Source of the DNA: a bacterium
GTDB taxonomy: Bacteria; Patescibacteriota; Saccharimonadia; Saccharimonadales; UBA4665
Assembly (NCBI GenBank): GCA_029549845.1
Contig: JAKPIL010000003.1
Location: 1 to 6,958 of the forward strand
Length of the DNA: 6,958 bases
Direction: 5' to 3'
Positions within the stretch are counted from its first letter, which is position 1. Each line of letters starts with the position of its first letter. The position numbers were made by a program, and so were the translations under genes. Shown one piece after another: positions 5,292 through 6,958 of this stretch. The notes below the pieces were generated by a model. The model had not been told where the DNA came from, made no database searches, and saw only the letters and a program-made list of their open reading frames with translations.

Positions 5292-6958
5292 ATGGCAAAA
5301 AATCTGGTTATCGTCGAGAGCCCAGCAAAAGCAAAAACCATCGAGAAATATCTCGGTGCTGATTTTACCGTGCTCAGTAGCATCGGCCACATTCGTGCCA
5401 TCCCCAAGAAGTCCAAAGATGATACACCAGTTATAGATATACAAAACGGTTTCAAAACACAGTACGAAGTTGACCCAGAGAAGAAAAAAGTCATTGCCGA
5501 GCTGAAAAAAGCCGTCAAGGCAACCAGTACCGTTTGGCTCGCAACCGATGAAGACCGCGAAGGGGAGGCCATAGCCTGGCACCTCTGTGAAGTACTGGGT
5601 CTGGACCCAACTAAAACAAACCGAATCGTTTTCCACGAAATCACCAAGCCGGCCATAGAAGAAGCCATAAAGCACCCCCGTACGGTCGATATGAAGCTGG
5701 TCGAAGCACAGCAAGCACGGCAGATCCTTGACCGCATAGTCGGTTTTGAACTCAGCCCCGTGGTGTGGCAAAAGGTACCGGGCGGCAAGAGTGCCGGGCG
5801 AGTCCAAAGCCCAGCCGTTCGTCTGCTGGTAGAGCGAGAGCAGGAAATAACCTCGTTCGAAAGCCAGTCAGACTTCAAGGTTACCGCACAGTTTACCCAC
5901 GACCAAGCAGAGGTCAAGGCAGAGGTGCCCACTCGGTTCGCCACCGAAGCGACTGCTCATGACTTCCTGGCAAGCCTCGGTGGCGCCGCGTTTGCCGTTT
6001 CCAACGTCACAAATACCCCTGGTTCGCGCAACCCCGGAGCACCATTTACCACCAGCACGCTTCAGCAGGAGGCCAATGCCAAGCTTGGTTTTGGCTCCCG
6101 CGCCACCATGACCAGCGCCCAAAAGTTATACCAAGCCGGGAAAATCACCTACATGCGTACCGATTCCATGACCCTCAGCAAACAGGCCATGGCTGCGGCT
6201 GCCAGTTATATAGAAAAGTCGTTCGGCAAAGAGTATGTACAGGTGCGGGCATTCAAAACCAAGAGCAAGGGCGCCCAGGAAGCTCACGAGGCGATTCGCC
6301 CCACCGATATGGCGCTAGAGGTTGCCAGCGGTGACCCATACGACCAAAAGCTGTACGAGCTCATTCGTCGCCGCACGCTCGCCAGCCAAATGGCCCCAGC
6401 CAAACTCGAAAAGACCACCATAACCATTGCCACCATGCCAGCTTCGAGCACACCCAATTTTGAAGCCAAAGGCGAGGTTGTTATCTTTGACGGGTTTTTG
6501 AAAATATACGGACGAAGTAAAGAAGACGCCATTCTACCTCTGTTGACTGCAGGAAATGAAGTAAAACTCCAGCACGCGACCGCCCGCCAAGTCTTTGCCC
6601 GACCGCCTGCCCGCTACACCGAAGGTTCGCTCGTCAAAAAGCTCGAAGAGCTCGGCATCGGCCGCCCAAGCACGTACGCCACCATCATCGGCACCATTCA
6701 GACACGTGGCTACGTCGAGCGTGGCGATTCAGAGGGATCACCGCGTGACGTCATAGAGCTCACCTACCAGCACACAGCACCCGACGTAGAACGCCAAGTC
6801 GTGCAGGAAAACACCGGCGCCACCAAAGGCAAGCTCGTTCCCACCCCTAGCGGCCAGCTCATTGCCACCTTTTTGACTGATTATTTTGAGCCGGTCATAG
6901 ACTACGGGTTTACAGCTAGTGTCGAAGAGCACTTCGATGATATTGCCGAGGCCAAGCT
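5292..6958 (+). CDS. topA: DNA topoisomerase I, type IA (partial, 3' end beyond the window)
   Basis: Type IA topoisomerase that relaxes negatively supercoiled DNA by cutting one strand through a 5'-phosphotyrosyl link. The first 555 residues are in frame without interruption; the rest lies past the window edge. The TOPRIM domain occupies about 3-115, with Glu9 in VIVESPAKAK and the metal-binding DxDxxEG at 86-91 (Asp86, Asp88). The central domains carry AGRVQSPAVRLL (168-179) and the active-site segment ITYMRTDS (285-292), where Tyr287 is the expected nucleophile. EAHEAIRPT (330-338) and the GIGRPSTYATII stretch (455-466) are also typical. The visible part reaches well past the cleavage domain, but any C-terminal zinc-ribbon or repeat domains are not in view. 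ATG at 5292 is chosen because MAKNLVIVESPAKAK is the usual N-terminus of the family; no Shine-Dalgarno sequence precedes it. dprA upstream is the common neighbour in several bacterial groups. Confidence 0.97.
   Translation, partial: MAKNLVIVESPAKAKTIEKYLGADFTVLSSIGHIRAIPKKSKDDTPVIDIQNGFKTQYEVDPEKKKVIAELKKAVKATSTVWLATDEDREGEAIAWHLCEVLGLDPTKTNRIVFHEITKPAIEEAIKHPRTVDMKLVEAQQARQILDRIVGFELSPVVWQKVPGGKSAGRVQSPAVRLLVEREQEITSFESQSDFKVTAQFTHDQAEVKAEVPTRFATEATAHDFLASLGGAAFAVSNVTNTPGSRNPGAPFTTSTLQQEANAKLGFGSRATMTSAQKLYQAGKITYMRTDSMTLSKQAMAAAASYIEKSFGKEYVQVRAFKTKSKGAQEAHEAIRPTDMALEVASGDPYDQKLYELIRRRTLASQMAPAKLEKTTITIATMPASSTPNFEAKGEVVIFDGFLKIYGRSKEDAILPLLTAGNEVKLQHATARQVFARPPARYTEGSLVKKLEELGIGRPSTYATIIGTIQTRGYVERGDSEGSPRDVIELTYQHTAPDVERQVVQENTGATKGKLVPTPSGQLIATFLTDYFEPVIDYGFTASVEEHFDDIAEAK

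Overview
The window looks like a piece of a bacterial chromosome, most likely from a Patescibacteria/CPR lineage such as Saccharibacteria (TM7). That assignment is an inference. It rests on dprA lying directly upstream of topA on the same strand (an order also seen in Firmicutes), a short DprA without an N-terminal extension, and no Shine-Dalgarno sequence before any of the three main genes. TGA and TAG behave as ordinary stops.

Layout. Bases 1-56 probably hold the last 17 codons of an unidentified plus-strand gene. Bases 173-3340 carry one large minus-strand gene of up to 1055 codons. It encodes a membrane protein with two N-terminal membrane segments, a cytoplasmic domain of about 330 residues, a third membrane segment, a large outside region that ends in a transglutaminase-like Cys-His-Asp domain, a last membrane segment and a cytoplasmic tail. 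Bases 3341-3616 hold no gene I can support. From about 4042 down to 3617 on the minus strand I infer a structured non-coding RNA of about 425 nt. It has a near-consensus promoter, a strong intrinsic terminator and several hairpins whose imperfect pairs become G-U wobbles only on the minus strand. Bases 4097-4960 are dprA on the plus strand. Bases 4961-5291 are a hairpin- and repeat-rich spacer with the likely topA promoter. Bases 5292-6958 are the first 555 codons of topA, cut by the window edge.

How it fits together. dprA (loading RecA onto incoming single-stranded DNA) and topA (relaxing negative supercoils) are conserved housekeeping genes, rich in G/C-ending codons. The block at about 57-4090 runs on the opposite strand, has more mixed codon endings, and contains the two parts I cannot assign to a described family: the transglutaminase-like membrane protein and the RNA. 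It looks like an accessory insert between plus-strand genes. The RNA promoter is divergent from dprA; only 19 bp separate its -35 box from the dprA start codon. A 15-bp palindrome covers its -10 box, so one regulator could act on both. I did not recognise the RNA as RNase P RNA, tmRNA, 6S, SRP RNA, a tracrRNA or a retron RNA, and it is the best candidate here for something undescribed.
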